Part shown: positions 17,839-26,604 of the stretch, piece after piece
Layout: every line of letters begins with the position of its first letter
Numbering within the stretch: position 1 is the first letter of the stretch
Origin: Fluviicola sp.
GTDB taxonomy: Bacteria > Bacteroidota > Bacteroidia > Flavobacteriales_D > Crocinitomicaceae
Assembly (NCBI RefSeq): GCF_029266855.1
Contig: NZ_JAQSWB010000003.1
Location: 124,001-188,000, forward strand
Direction of reading: 5' to 3'
Length of the DNA stretch: 64,000 nucleotides
Position numbers and translations under genes: made by a program
The notes under the pieces: model-generated
The model's input: only the letters and a program-made list of their open reading frames with translations
Databases searched by the model: none
What the model was told of the DNA's origin: nothing

Positions 17839-18175
17839 GTATTGTAATACTTTGTTCAAACCAAGAACGCCAAAAATAACACATTGTTTTGGGTTTGAAA
17901 GTAAAATCGAATGATTTAAGAAAAAATTAAGGTTTGGTGTTCTAAAGACACGGACCCTGTCGGCTTTTGGAGGAACAGAATAGAAGATAGCATTAGTCAG
18001 CGGTGGTAGATGGAAAGCAGAGTGAGTTTGCTCGCTTCATATTTCGTATTCAAAGCATATTCATAGCATGAATAAAGCATAAATGAAGCATAGATATAGT
18101 TACGATTGTACCTGTATTTAACATGGAAGTAAAAATATACACAACTGTCATTTGGGTAACATTCGTGCTAAATAA
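17839..18175. other. intergenic region, no gene seen
   Basis: About 340 bases between the PPIase start and the guaB terminator. It holds the minus-strand promoter region of the PPIase gene, a G-rich/T-rich stretch (17940-18040) and the 11-bp phased AGCAT repeats at 18054-18097 (separate entry). No open frame longer than about 20 codons with a sensible start was seen. Confidence 0.6.
18054..18097. repeat. four 11-bp phased direct repeats, AGCAT core
   Basis: AGCAT begins at 18054, 18065, 18076 and 18087, exactly 11 bases apart. The units read AGCATATTCAT, AGCATGAATAA, AGCATAAATGA and AGCATAGATAT. A related four-unit set is at 59511-59554. The spacing is one DNA helical turn, so all cores face the same side of the helix. 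Confidence 0.75.
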
Positions 18176-18205
18176 AAACGGGTTAATCTGTAGACTAACC
18201 CGTTT
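18176..18205 (-). terminator. guaB intrinsic terminator
   Basis: On the minus strand AAACGGGTTA pairs with TAACCCGTTT around a 10-base loop (itself GTCT-ACAG-AT) and is followed by TTTTTATTT. It lies 7 bp past the guaB stop. Confidence 0.85.
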
Positions 18206-18212
18206 CTGAAAA

Positions 18213-19685
18213 TTATTTCAAGCTGTAATTCGGAGCTTCCCGCGTAATCGTTACATCGTGTGGGTGCGATTCACGCATTCCGGCTGAGGTGATGCGAACA
18301 AATTCCGCTCCTTTTAGTTTTTCGATAGAACCTGCTCCGCAGTAACCCATTCCGGCTCTCAAACCACCAACGATCTGGTAAACCACTTCGAATAAATTTC
18401 CTTTGTATGGAACTCGTCCTGAAATTCCTTCCGGAACCAATTTTTTGATATCATCTTCCGCATCCTGGAAATAACGGTCCTTAGATCCTTTTTGCATGGC
18501 TTCCAAAGATCCCATACCACGGTAAGATTTGAATTTTCTTCCTTCGTATATAATTGTTTCACCAGGAGATTCTTCAACTCCTGCAAACATGGATCCGATC
18601 ATCACCACATCAGCTCCTGCAGCGATTGCTTTTACGATATCTCCTGTGTAACGGATTCCCCCGTCTGCAATAACAGGAACTCCTGTTCCTTCAAGTGCCA
18701 GGGCAACGTCGTTTACTGCTGTTAACTGCGGAACTCCAACTCCTGCAATGATGCGGGTAGTGCAAATTGATCCGGGTCCGATTCCTACTTTAACTGCATC
18801 CGCACCGGCATCTACCAGGTATTTAGCTGCAGCAGCAGTTGCAATGTTTCCTACAATTACATCCAGTTTCGGGAACAGGGATTTTACTTCTTTTAATTTT
18901 ATAACGACGCCTTCGGTATGTCCGTGGGCAGTATCAATAACAATTGCATCGACACCTGCTTCTACCAAGGCTTGTACGCGCTCAATCGTATCGTGAGTAA
19001 CACCGACTGCGGCAGCAACACGCAATCTTCCGTATTGGTCTTTACAGGAGTTCGGATGTGTTTTCACTTTAATAATATCCCTATAAGTGATCAAACCAAT
19101 CAGGGTATTGTCTGAATCAACAACGGGTAATTTCTCTATTTTCTTTTCTTGTAATATTTCTTCGGCAGTTGAAAGACTTGTTCCGTCTTTTGTAGTGATC
19201 AGGTTTTCAGTCGTCATGATCTCTCTAACCGGACGCGAATGATCTTTCTCGAAACGCAAATCGCGATTCGTAATAATTCCTTTTAATTTTCTGTTTTCAT
19301 CGATTACCGGGATACCTCCGATTTTGAATTCCGACATTAAGGTAAGCGCGTCTTTTACAACTGCATGCTCGGAAAGTGTAACCGGATCCAGGATCATACC
19401 GCTTTCGGAACGTTTTACTTTTCTTACTTCCAGTGCCTGGTCAGCGATGGTCATGTTTTTGTGAATCACACCAATTCCTCCGTGTTGCGCCAGGGCAATT
19501 GCCAGGCTTGCTTCCGTAACAGTATCCATTGCTGCAGAAACGATTGGAGTGTTAACCTCAATGTTGCGCGTAATTTTACTTTTTAACTGAACGTCGCGAG
19601 GCAGAACTTGTGAAAATGCGGGGACTAAGAGTACATCGTCGTATGTGAGACCTTCTCTAACTGAATTAAGATTGGACAGTGCCAT
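18213..19685 (-). CDS. guaB: inosine-5'-monophosphate dehydrogenase
   Basis: A 490-residue IMPDH, start [12 protein letters not shown] at 19685; the longer frame to 19718 runs through the promoter. It oxidises IMP to XMP with NAD+, the committed step to GMP. TIM-barrel start [14 protein letters not shown] and AAMDTVTE, a CBS pair at about 95-205 ([41 protein letters not shown], in parts), catalytic loop GPGSICTTR with Cys308, and the substrate-binding MIGSMFAG and RGMGSLEAM. Length is standard. It has its own promoter and terminator, so it is monocistronic. Confidence 0.98.
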   Translation of the reverse strand: MALSNLNSVREGLTYDDVLLVPAFSQVLPRDVQLKSKITRNIEVNTPIVSAAMDTVTEASLAIALAQHGGIGVIHKNMTIADQALEVRKVKRSESGMILDPVTLSEHAVVKDALTLMSEFKIGGIPVIDENRKLKGIITNRDLRFEKDHSRPVREIMTTENLITTKDGTSLSTAEEILQEKKIEKLPVVDSDNTLIGLITYRDIIKVKTHPNSCKDQYGRLRVAAAVGVTHDTIERVQALVEAGVDAIVIDTAHGHTEGVVIKLKEVKSLFPKLDVIVGNIATAAAAKYLVDAGADAVKVGIGPGSICTTRIIAGVGVPQLTAVNDVALALEGTGVPVIADGGIRYTGDIVKAIAAGADVVMIGSMFAGVEESPGETIIYEGRKFKSYRGMGSLEAMQKGSKDRYFQDAEDDIKKLVPEGISGRVPYKGNLFEVVYQIVGGLRAGMGYCGAGSIEKLKGAEFVRITSAGMRESHPHDVTITREAPNYSLK

Positions 19686-19715
19686 GTGTGAACCTATTTT
19701 TGAAATAAATTCTCG

Positions 19716-19745
19716 CAAAAGTAATTATTTTCAACCAGAAACAAA
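19716..19745 (-). promoter_or_regulatory. guaB promoter, Bacteroidota type
   Basis: On the minus strand TTTG (19745-19742), an 18-nt spacer, then TACTTTTG (19723-19716). This fits the -33 TTTG / -7 TAnnTTTG consensus. The -7 box ends 30 bases before the guaB ATG. Confidence 0.7.
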
Positions 19746-19851
19746 TCGGTTTAGTTAAAGTTTCTGTTAACTTTCTGACTTTTTCCTGATAATTAATGTT
19801 AAAGGACGTGAAAGGTTTTATTGATTATCGAAAAATCCGTAACCTTGTGAT

Positions 19852-20484
19852 ATGAATAATTGGTTGAAATACGGACTTATAGGAATGGTCTTTGCCATTT
19901 CTCTGAACGCAAATTCTCAAAAACAGGAGAAATTGGTTCAATTGTCGGGTGTGGTTGTTTCTTCAGATAGTTTGCAGGAAATGCCATATGCCGCTGTTTA
20001 TAATAAAACTGTTCACAGAGGAACAATTGCTGATATCTACGGATTCTTTTCCCTGGTAGTTCAGCCTGGAGATACCATTATATTCAGATATTACGGACAT
20101 AAGCCATCTTCCTATATTGTACCGGATACTTTGAGTGAGGACCGTTATTCAATTATTCACATGATGACCATTGACCCGATTCAGTTGAATGAAGTAGTCG
20201 TTTATCCATGGCCATCCAAGGAAGCATTCGCGCGTGCGTTTGTAGAGATGGATCCTTATGAGGACGCGATGCTAAGGGCACAAAGGCAATTATCCGGACA
20301 ATCTTTGGCACAAATTGCGTCACTTGTTCCGAATGATGCATCTCTTTCCTTCGGAAATGTGGTGAACCAAAATAACACGCGTTTGTATACCATGGGGCAA
20401 TCTCCTGTGAATAATCTCCTGAACCCGTTTGCATGGGCAACTTTCCTGCAGAAATGGCGATCAGGTGAGTTGAGGCGTCAGTAA
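19852..20484 (+). CDS. exported protein with carboxypeptidase-regulatory-like beta domain
   Basis: A 210-residue protein with signal peptide ending LNANSQ. Residues about 28-110 (LVQLSGVVVSSDSLQEMPYA, GTIADIYGFFSLVVQPGDTI, IIFRYYGHKPSSYIV) match the CarboxypepD_reg-like fold common at the N-terminus of TonB-dependent transporters and in Bacteroidota envelope proteins. The rest (110-210) is alpha-helical and unassigned. It is not a transporter: no TonB-plug or barrel follows. Role unknown, probably periplasmic or outer-membrane associated. Transcribed alone. Confidence 0.78.
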   Translation: MNNWLKYGLIGMVFAISLNANSQKQEKLVQLSGVVVSSDSLQEMPYAAVYNKTVHRGTIADIYGFFSLVVQPGDTIIFRYYGHKPSSYIVPDTLSEDRYSIIHMMTIDPIQLNEVVVYPWPSKEAFARAFVEMDPYEDAMLRAQRQLSGQSLAQIASLVPNDASLSFGNVVNQNNTRLYTMGQSPVNNLLNPFAWATFLQKWRSGELRRQ

Positions 20485-20541
20485 GAAGACAATTGGTCTT
20501 TTGGGATTTTTTTTCTAATTACTGGCTGCGAACAAAAAATC

Positions 20542-21846
20542 TTAAGTTTTTAATGCTTTTTTATAACGTTCCAAGACCCGTTCACGTGCCCATTTGTGTT
20601 CTACGATCGGATCAGGGTAAGACGAAGTGCCAAACTCAGGAACCCAGTTTTTGATATACACGAATTTCGGATCAAATTTTTCCTGCTGACTGGTTGGATT
20701 AAAGATTCGGAAGTAGGGAGCGGCATCCACGCCTGATCCTGCTGCCCATTGCCAGCCACCTGCGTTGCTGGCTAATTCGAAATCCAATAGTTTCTCCGCA
20801 AAATACCGTTCGCCCAAACGCCAGTCGTGGAGCAAATGTTTACACAGGAAACTGGCAACCACCATACGTACCCGATTATGCATATGTCCGGTTTCATTCA
20901 GTTCACGCATTCCGGCATCTACCAGCGGGTAACCTGTTAAACCATTACACCATGCCTGAAACTGAACTTCATCGAATTCCCATTCGATTCGATCGTATTC
21001 TGGTCTGAAAGCATGATCAACACTTTGCGGATACCAATACAAAATCATCTGATAAAAGTCTCTCCAAATCAATTCATTCAGGAATTTTTCATTGTTTAGG
21101 GTGATAACTTCTCTTATTAATTCCCGGATGGATAGTGTACCAAAGCGCAGGTGAATGCTCAAACGGGAAGTTCCCTCAATGGATGGGATGTCGCGCGTAT
21201 TGTGGTAGTTCTTAATGATTTCCCCCGGGATTTCAGCAGCAGTAAATTCCTGTGTTTGTTTTTCACTGAAACCCAATTCAGCGATGCCCGGAATAGGAAT
21301 CTCTATTCCTTTATTCAGATTGGAAACGTATTTTTCTACCGGATAAGAACTTAAATAAAAATCGCTTAAGTTTTCCTTCCAGCGTTTCATATAAGGGGTG
21401 AAAACATGGTATGGCTTTCCATCCGGTTTTACAACCTCATCTTTTTCAAAAATAACCTGGTCTTTCGATCCGGAAAAGCCGCAATTCAATTTTTGAAGTT
21501 CTTCGTAGATGATTTTATCCCGCTTGATGGCATTGGGTTCATAATCCCTGTTGCAGAATACCGTTTGAATAGCATGTTTCTTAACCAGGTCCGGAATAAG
21601 CATGATCGGATCTCCGTGGAAGACCCATAAACTGACTCCCAGTTTTTTATAGGAAGCATTTAGTTCTTTTATTGTCCGGTAAATGAACAGTACACGTTGG
21701 TCGTTTTTTGGAAGCTGATTTAAAATCCGGGTGTCAAAGATAAAGATAGGCTGAACTTTCCCTCCGTGTTTGAGTGCTTTGAAAAGACCGGCATTGTCGG
21801 AAATCCGTAAATCTCTCCGATGCCAGAATAATGCTAATTGTTCCAT
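20542..21846 (-). CDS. deoxyribodipyrimidine photolyase
   Basis: A 434-residue photolyase from the ATG at 21846 (MEQLALFWHRRDLRISDNAGL). The N-terminal alpha/beta antenna domain is followed by an FAD-binding helical domain with FASNAGGWQWAAGSGVDAAPYFRIFNP in pieces (SNAGGWQWAAGSGVDAAPYF; RIFNPTSQQEKFD) and WRDFYQMI. These are class I CPD photolyase signatures. It repairs UV dimers using blue light; FAD is essential and a pterin/folate antenna is possible. It is the last gene of the light-response run (40 bp after the membrane-protein gene). Confidence 0.93.
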   Translation of the reverse strand: MEQLALFWHRRDLRISDNAGLFKALKHGGKVQPIFIFDTRILNQLPKNDQRVLFIYRTIKELNASYKKLGVSLWVFHGDPIMLIPDLVKKHAIQTVFCNRDYEPNAIKRDKIIYEELQKLNCGFSGSKDQVIFEKDEVVKPDGKPYHVFTPYMKRWKENLSDFYLSSYPVEKYVSNLNKGIEIPIPGIAELGFSEKQTQEFTAAEIPGEIIKNYHNTRDIPSIEGTSRLSIHLRFGTLSIRELIREVITLNNEKFLNELIWRDFYQMILYWYPQSVDHAFRPEYDRIEWEFDEVQFQAWCNGLTGYPLVDAGMRELNETGHMHNRVRMVVASFLCKHLLHDWRLGERYFAEKLLDFELASNAGGWQWAAGSGVDAAPYFRIFNPTSQQEKFDPKFVYIKNWVPEFGTSSYPDPIVEHKWARERVLERYKKALKT

Positions 21847-21886
21847 GATTGAATTCAATAATTGTTAAACAATTAGCAATTCGTGT

Positions 21887-22207
21887 TTAGTACCAGGAAT
21901 GAATAATTCCCATGACCGCAGCCAGTAAGCCAAAGATGGTGCCCATTAAGGTCATCCGGGTTCTTTTTCTTAGGTAAACAAGTGAGCAGAATAGAACGGA
22001 GAAAACGCCAACAATAATACTGATCGTACTGATGAATAAAAGTTGTGTTTCATATTTTTGCCTCAATGCTGCCGTAAATTCATTGTCGAGGATTTCGTTG
22101 CTTCCGTTGAGGTCAGTTAAAAACGGAATGACAGCAAACTGGTTATAGCAAACCAAAAGCAAACCGATGATACTGATAACGAAACCTACTGCTGAAAGAG
22201 CTCTCAT
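21887..22207 (-). CDS. small membrane protein in the crt/photolyase run, unknown function
   Basis: A 106-residue membrane protein with three hydrophobic helices: about 4-26 (AVGFVISIIGLLLVCYNQF), 52-78 (LLFISTISIIVGVFSVLFC) and 86-104 (TLMGTIFGLLAAVMGIIHSW). A polar loop (about 30-50) lies between the first two and a basic RKRTRM cluster before the third, predicting an N-out/C-in or similar topology. No family recognised. It sits 39 bp after the PTPS-like gene and 40 bp before the photolyase, on the same strand, so it is likely co-expressed with both. Confidence 0.7.
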   Translation of the reverse strand: MRALSAVGFVISIIGLLLVCYNQFAVIPFLTDLNGSNEILDNEFTAALRQKYETQLLFISTISIIVGVFSVLFCSLVYLRKRTRMTLMGTIFGLLAAVMGIIHSWY

Positions 22208-22246
22208 GATTATATGTTTTTAAATATATTTACTTCCGTTTAAACT

Positions 22247-22651
22247 TTAGTTTCCATCGTATTCAACTCCATTTTTCGGAGTTTCCCATAAGCGGACTTT
22301 TAATTTTAATTCCGCCGGTAATTTGTCGCGGAGAATATTCCAGCAAACGAATGCAATGTTTTCCGCCGAAGGGATCAGATCTTTGAATTCAGGACAGTCG
22401 AGGTTCAGGTTCCGGTGATCAAAACGTTCCAGGATCTCCAGTTTCATGATGTCGGAAAGTTTTTTCATGTCCAATACATAACCCGTTTCCGGATTAATGG
22501 GGCCATCTAATTCTACTTCCAGTTTGTAATTGTGTCCATGGAAATTGGGATTGTTACACTTTCCGAAAACACGGTCATTGGTTTCATCATCCCACTTAGG
22601 ATTGAATAAACGATGTGCTGCGTTAAATTGTTCGACACGAAAGATTTTCAT
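22247..22651 (-). CDS. 6-carboxytetrahydropterin synthase / PTPS family (QueD-like)
   Basis: A 134-residue enzyme of the T-fold PTPS family. It has zinc-binding histidines in FNAAHRL and HGHNYKLEVEL, a cysteine in GKCNNPNFHGHNY that matches the catalytic position, and C-terminal LWETPKNGVEY with the pterin-binding glutamate region. Members act in queuosine synthesis (QueD) or tetrahydropterin metabolism. Its start overlaps the idi stop by 4 bp (ATGA), so it is translationally coupled to a carotenoid gene, and a photolyase is downstream. That context favours a pterin role in light response over queuosine; this is inference. queA lies elsewhere in the window (33117). Confidence 0.88.
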   Translation of the reverse strand: MKIFRVEQFNAAHRLFNPKWDDETNDRVFGKCNNPNFHGHNYKLEVELDGPINPETGYVLDMKKLSDIMKLEILERFDHRNLNLDCPEFKDLIPSAENIAFVCWNILRDKLPAELKLKVRLWETPKNGVEYDGN

Positions 22652-23169
22652 GAGAAAAGTATTTTTTCTATGGTTTGTTTGTGATCAGCCACCAATATTT
22701 GAAGCCAGGCGGTATAACGTCCCGGATTATGTGTAATGTCTTCGGTGAATTCAAACCAATCCATCCATTTATAATCCATTACTTCATCCGGATTCGGATG
22801 GATTTCCCCCTCGTATGTGCCAAATAGAACGTGATCCAGTTCATGCTCAATTAAACCATTGTCAAGCTGAGCTTTATATATAAAATGAAAGTGCGGCTTG
22901 ACGCTGCAATCGATTCCCATTTCTTCTTTTAATCGACGGCTTCCTGCATTGGCCAGTGATTCATCCATTCGCGGGTGCGAACAACAGGTATTGGTCCATA
23001 ATCCGCTTGAATGGTATTTATTTAGACTCCTTTGCTGAAGGAGTATTTTACCTTTTTGATGAATGAGAACAGAAAAGGCGCGATGTAATAAACCTTTTTG
23101 GTGTGCTTCCATTTTTTCCATGGAACCGATCACCTCGTCCTGCTCATTAACCAATACAACTGTTTCCAA
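22648..23169 (-). CDS. idi: isopentenyl-diphosphate delta-isomerase (type I)
   Basis: A 173-residue Nudix-fold enzyme that interconverts IPP and DMAPP. The signature TNTCCSHP with catalytic cysteine, RRLKEEMGI Nudix-like helix and EHELDHVLFG with catalytic glutamate region are present, followed by the KWMDWFEF tail. It feeds precursors to GGPP and carotenoids. It overlaps the PTPS gene by 4 bp and follows crtB by 2 bp, so it belongs to the crtI-crtB-idi transcript. Confidence 0.95.
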   Translation of the reverse strand: METVVLVNEQDEVIGSMEKMEAHQKGLLHRAFSVLIHQKGKILLQQRSLNKYHSSGLWTNTCCSHPRMDESLANAGSRRLKEEMGIDCSVKPHFHFIYKAQLDNGLIEHELDHVLFGTYEGEIHPNPDEVMDYKWMDWFEFTEDITHNPGRYTAWLQILVADHKQTIEKILFS

Positions 23170-23171
23170 TG

Positions 23172-24008
23172 CTACAATAAATTCAAGTTATGGCGAAGAT
23201 AAGAAGTAAAAAGCAAACGAACCTTTTTATTGTCCCGAATCCGGATGCGTTTTCCTAAAATTATCTCCGCATCAGTTTTCTGAATCTTATGAAATAATTT
23301 GATGTAATAGCGATAAGCCATATAAACTCCAAAACGTGCGTCTTTCGGAAGTAGTTTGATTCCCTCGTATCCTGCTTTAAAATCCAGTTCGATTTCCTGT
23401 TCGATCTTAGTTTTCATTGCCCGGTCAAAGAGCTCAAAGTTCATTTCAGGAAAATATGTCCGTCCCAATTGGTAGTAGTCGGCATTCAGGTCGCGCAGGA
23501 AGTTGATTTTTTGAAAAGCAGATCCTAATTTCATTGCCGAATCTTTCAGGCTTAGATAATGGTCTTCGTTTCCTCTTACAAAGACCTTTAAACACATTAA
23601 TCCGACGACTTCTGCTGAGCCGAGTATGTATTGTTCATATACTTTTTGTTCGTAGTGTGTTGTTTCTAGATCCATTTCCATTGATTGGAGAAAGATTTCA
23701 ATTAGTTCGGGGTCGATCTGGTATTTATTTACGGCCCATTGAAAACTGTTTAAAATAGGGTTCAGAGAAATTCCGCGTTCAAGTGCCTTGTATGTTTCCG
23801 CTTTGAATTCCTGGAGTAATTCTTTTTTTTCATATGCGTGAAAACTATCGACAATTTCATCTGCAAAGCGCACAAACCCATAAATCGCATGAATAGGGGC
23901 TTGTAAATCCTTATTCAGGAAATGGATTCCAAGTGAAAACGAAGTGCTGTACTTTTTGGTGGTTAGTGCACTCATGTCGTGAGAAAGCGTGTCGAATAAT
24001 TGTTTCAT
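23172..24008 (-). CDS. crtB: phytoene synthase
   Basis: A 278-residue squalene/phytoene synthase family protein. The first Asp-rich site is VRFADEIVDSFHAY and the second is NFLRDLNADYYQLGRTYFP; RYYIKLFHKIQ follows. It condenses two GGPP molecules to phytoene. It begins 9 bp after crtI and ends 2 bp before idi. The placement next to crtI separates it from squalene synthases. Confidence 0.95.
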   Translation of the reverse strand: MKQLFDTLSHDMSALTTKKYSTSFSLGIHFLNKDLQAPIHAIYGFVRFADEIVDSFHAYEKKELLQEFKAETYKALERGISLNPILNSFQWAVNKYQIDPELIEIFLQSMEMDLETTHYEQKVYEQYILGSAEVVGLMCLKVFVRGNEDHYLSLKDSAMKLGSAFQKINFLRDLNADYYQLGRTYFPEMNFELFDRAMKTKIEQEIELDFKAGYEGIKLLPKDARFGVYMAYRYYIKLFHKIQKTDAEIILGKRIRIRDNKKVRLLFTSYLRHNLNLL

Positions 24009-24017
24009 AGTAGAGTC

Positions 24018-25499
24018 TTAATGCAGTTTTTCAATCCGTTTGATCACATGTTTTGCGACAACCTCTCCCGAAATAATTGATGGTGGGACTCCGGGACCCG
24101 GAACCGTCAATTGCCCTGTATAAAACAGGTTTGATAAATGCTTGTTTTTAATACGGGGTTTAAGCAAAGCAGTTTGTTTTAATGTATTTGCCAATCCATA
24201 AGCGTTTCCTTTAAACGCATTATAATCACTTACAAAATCGGAGATGCAATAACTACGTTTATAGACGATATGCGGATTGATATCAAAACCAATTTTTTCA
24301 AGTAAACGGTCTCTCAGGATTTCAAAGTATTGCTGCCGCTTTTCTTCCGTGTCTTTTAAATCCGGCGCGATCGGAATTAACAGGAATAAGTTTTCACCGG
24401 TTTCAGGTGCTACGGAAGGGTCTGTTTTTGAAGGACAGCTTACATAGAAAAGTGGTTTGCTAGGCCATTTCGGATTTTTATAAATTTCAGAAGCATGCGT
24501 ATCAAAATCTTCGTCGAAAAATAAATTGTGGTGCTTTAAATTGGGGACTTTACAATCGAGACCTACGTAAAACAACAGGCAGGAGGGAGCCATAGTTCTT
24601 TTCTCCCAATAGGTGGAATTATAATTTGCCTTATTCTCCAGTAATTGTTCTGTATGCTGATAATCGGCTCCTGAAATAACGTAATCACATTCCATTTCCC
24701 CTTTTGAAGTGTTGATGGATTTGATCTTTCCGTTTGAAGAGTTAAATCCGAGAACACGGTTGTTAAGAGAGAAGCTGACTCCTTGTTCCAGTGCAATTTT
24801 TTCGAAGGCCCTCACAAATTCAAACATTCCTCCCATCGGATACCAGGTTCCTAATTGGATATCCGCATAATTCATTAAGGAATAAAGAGCCGGAGTGTCT
24901 TTTGGTGTTGCTCCGAGAAATAAAATAGGAAACTCCAGCAAGGAGATGATTTTCGGATTGGTGAAATATTTTCGGATGAAGGATGCAAATGAAGTGAACA
25001 GGTGCATTTTGAATAAACCGGCCAAAATCCTGGTGTCTGCAAATTCGCTTAATCTCAGGCTGGGTTTGTAAACCAGGTCCTTCATTCCAATTTGATACTT
25101 TTTTTCTGCATCGGCTAAAAACTGTCTCAATTTGATACTGCTTCCTATTTCCAGCTTTTCGAAATATTCTTCCAGTTCTGCTATGGAAGCAGGGATTGGA
25201 TCAATATCATTGTTTTTCCAAATCACTTGGTAAGATGGGTCCAGGCGAATGAGTTCGTAGAAATCCGAAGTGGTGTAGCCGAATTGTTGGTAGAAATTTT
25301 CAAAGATATCGGGCATCCAATACCAGCTTGGCCCCATGTCGAATGTGAATCCGTTGTCTGTTTTAAACTGTCGTGCCCTTCCTCCAATACTATCGTTTTG
25401 TTCCAGAATAACAACTTCATGCCCTTCTTTTGCAAGAAATGATGCGCAAGACAAACTTGAGATCCCCGAACCGATAATTGCTATTTTTTTTACTGACAT
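24018..25499 (-). CDS. crtI: phytoene desaturase
   Basis: A 493-residue FAD-dependent CrtI-type enzyme. The N-terminal dinucleotide fold is IIGSGISSLSCASFLAKEGH with the following E-x8-GGRARQF; the C-terminal signature is LFYTGQLTVPGPGVPPSIIS with GEVVAKHV. CrtI enzymes turn phytoene into lycopene in several desaturations. It is the first gene of the crtI-crtB-idi-PTPS group and starts 139 bp from the MerR-type regulator; both are on the minus strand. Confidence 0.95.
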   Translation of the reverse strand: MSVKKIAIIGSGISSLSCASFLAKEGHEVVILEQNDSIGGRARQFKTDNGFTFDMGPSWYWMPDIFENFYQQFGYTTSDFYELIRLDPSYQVIWKNNDIDPIPASIAELEEYFEKLEIGSSIKLRQFLADAEKKYQIGMKDLVYKPSLRLSEFADTRILAGLFKMHLFTSFASFIRKYFTNPKIISLLEFPILFLGATPKDTPALYSLMNYADIQLGTWYPMGGMFEFVRAFEKIALEQGVSFSLNNRVLGFNSSNGKIKSINTSKGEMECDYVISGADYQHTEQLLENKANYNSTYWEKRTMAPSCLLFYVGLDCKVPNLKHHNLFFDEDFDTHASEIYKNPKWPSKPLFYVSCPSKTDPSVAPETGENLFLLIPIAPDLKDTEEKRQQYFEILRDRLLEKIGFDINPHIVYKRSYCISDFVSDYNAFKGNAYGLANTLKQTALLKPRIKNKHLSNLFYTGQLTVPGPGVPPSIISGEVVAKHVIKRIEKLH

Positions 25500-25569
25500 C
25501 TCGCAGTTTGTGTTGGTTTTTAGGCAAATAATGACCGGAATCTTACCTGCATTGAAATATACAATTTAA

Positions 25570-25610
25570 ATTGATTCAACAGAATGCCTCTTTATTGTTT
25601 AACAAATATA
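25570..25610 (-). promoter_or_regulatory. crtI promoter/operator candidates
   Basis: In the 139-bp gap before crtI: the palindrome TTGTT-T-AACAA at 25595-25605 overlaps a minus-strand -7 box TATATTTG (25610-25603), and the half-site ATTGATTCAA (25570-25579) matches part of the dyad upstream of the regulator gene. A further TTAAACAA follows near 25619. Consistent with repression by the adjacent MerR-type protein; not proven. Confidence 0.45.
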
Positions 25611-25638
25611 TAAAAAGATTAAACAAAAATGAATTGAG

Positions 25639-26505
25639 TTAAAGAGGATTTTCCAAATCCGAAAGTTTTTGGATTCGTTTAATTGTTTTTGGAAGCAAGG
25701 ATTCCAGTTGGTCTATTTGATAACCGCCCGCCATAATAGTTAACGAACTGAGGTCTTTTTGAATTTGTTTAAAATAATCCAGGATACTTTGGGGTTCGAT
25801 GGCGGTTAGCCAGCTGGATATTATTAATTGCGGTTTCAGGATTGTTACTGTTTGAAGCAAAGAATCATAAGGCAGAGCCTGTCCGAGATAAATACTGTTC
25901 TGACCATTAGCCCGGAGGTGATAATGATAAATCAGGAGACTTATTTCATGCCATTCGTGTTCAGGCAGATAGAGAATGATTTTGGGTTGTTTTGAATCGG
26001 GAACAGGCAATGCATCAATAGCTGCAATGATTTTTTGCCGGATTAAATTCGAAATGAAATGTTCTTGCGCCGGATTAATTGTTCCTACCAGCCACATAAT
26101 TCCGATTCGCTGAAGAAAAGGAATGATATGTTCTGAGAAAACAATGGACAAACTGGTTTTTTGAGTTAATTCGTGGAAGGTTCGCTGGAAAAGCCGCTCG
26201 TCAAGTTGCAGGACACAAAGAATAAATTGATCTATGGCTGTGTCTGTGTCTCCCTGGTCCTGCAGTGATTTAGAGGCATCAAAGATTTGTTCCGGATTCA
26301 TTCCGGCAATTCGTGAAATTTTATATCCTTTTTTATTTAAAAGTGAGACATTTAAAAGGAGTAAAAGTTCTTTGTCGGAATAAGTTCTTATTTGTGTATC
26401 TGTCCTTTGAGGTGTCAGCAGTCCATATCTTTTTTCCCACATCCTTATTGTATGTGCTTTGATTCCAGTCAGAATTTCTAAATCCCGGATTTTATATCCT
26501 GCCAT
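25639..26505 (-). CDS. MerR-family regulator with cobalamin-binding-like domain (CarH/LitR type)
   Basis: A 288-residue protein. Residues 1-70 are a MerR helix-turn-helix (YKIRDLEILTGIKAHTIRMW, then RRYG-like EKRYGLL). Residues about 85-165 form the helical bundle with W-x9-EH (Trp138 to Glu148-His149), the motif that caps adenosylcobalamin in CarH. Residues 175-285 look like a B12 Rossmann domain: E184-W-H186-E-I-S189 in place of DxHxxG, then SWL and AGG. CarH/LitR proteins repress carotenoid genes in the dark and release them in light. It lies directly upstream of crtI on the same strand, the expected target. Confidence 0.88.
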   Translation of the reverse strand: MAGYKIRDLEILTGIKAHTIRMWEKRYGLLTPQRTDTQIRTYSDKELLLLLNVSLLNKKGYKISRIAGMNPEQIFDASKSLQDQGDTDTAIDQFILCVLQLDERLFQRTFHELTQKTSLSIVFSEHIIPFLQRIGIMWLVGTINPAQEHFISNLIRQKIIAAIDALPVPDSKQPKIILYLPEHEWHEISLLIYHYHLRANGQNSIYLGQALPYDSLLQTVTILKPQLIISSWLTAIEPQSILDYFKQIQKDLSSLTIMAGGYQIDQLESLLPKTIKRIQKLSDLENPL

Positions 26506-26530
26506 ATGAATTACTTAACAATCTAAACGA

Positions 26531-26546
26531 ATTGATTCGATTCAAT
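26531..26546. promoter_or_regulatory. ATTGA-T-TCGA-T-TCAAT dyad upstream of the MerR gene
   Basis: A 16-base dyad with two central mismatched positions, ending 26 bases before the regulator ATG (26505) on the minus strand. Its left half recurs upstream of crtI (25570-25579). A TTAACAA half-site is at 26515-26521. Candidate autoregulatory operator. Confidence 0.4.
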
Positions 26547-26604
26547 AATGATAAACTAACATTAAATGGAACCGTCAATTTTAATCCAAAATTGATAAAA
26601 AAAC

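Noticed and set aside
20485-20515. Terminator after the gene ending at 20484
   Set aside because: Stem AAGAC/GTCTT is only 5 bp and is separated from the T-run by GGGA; too weak to list.
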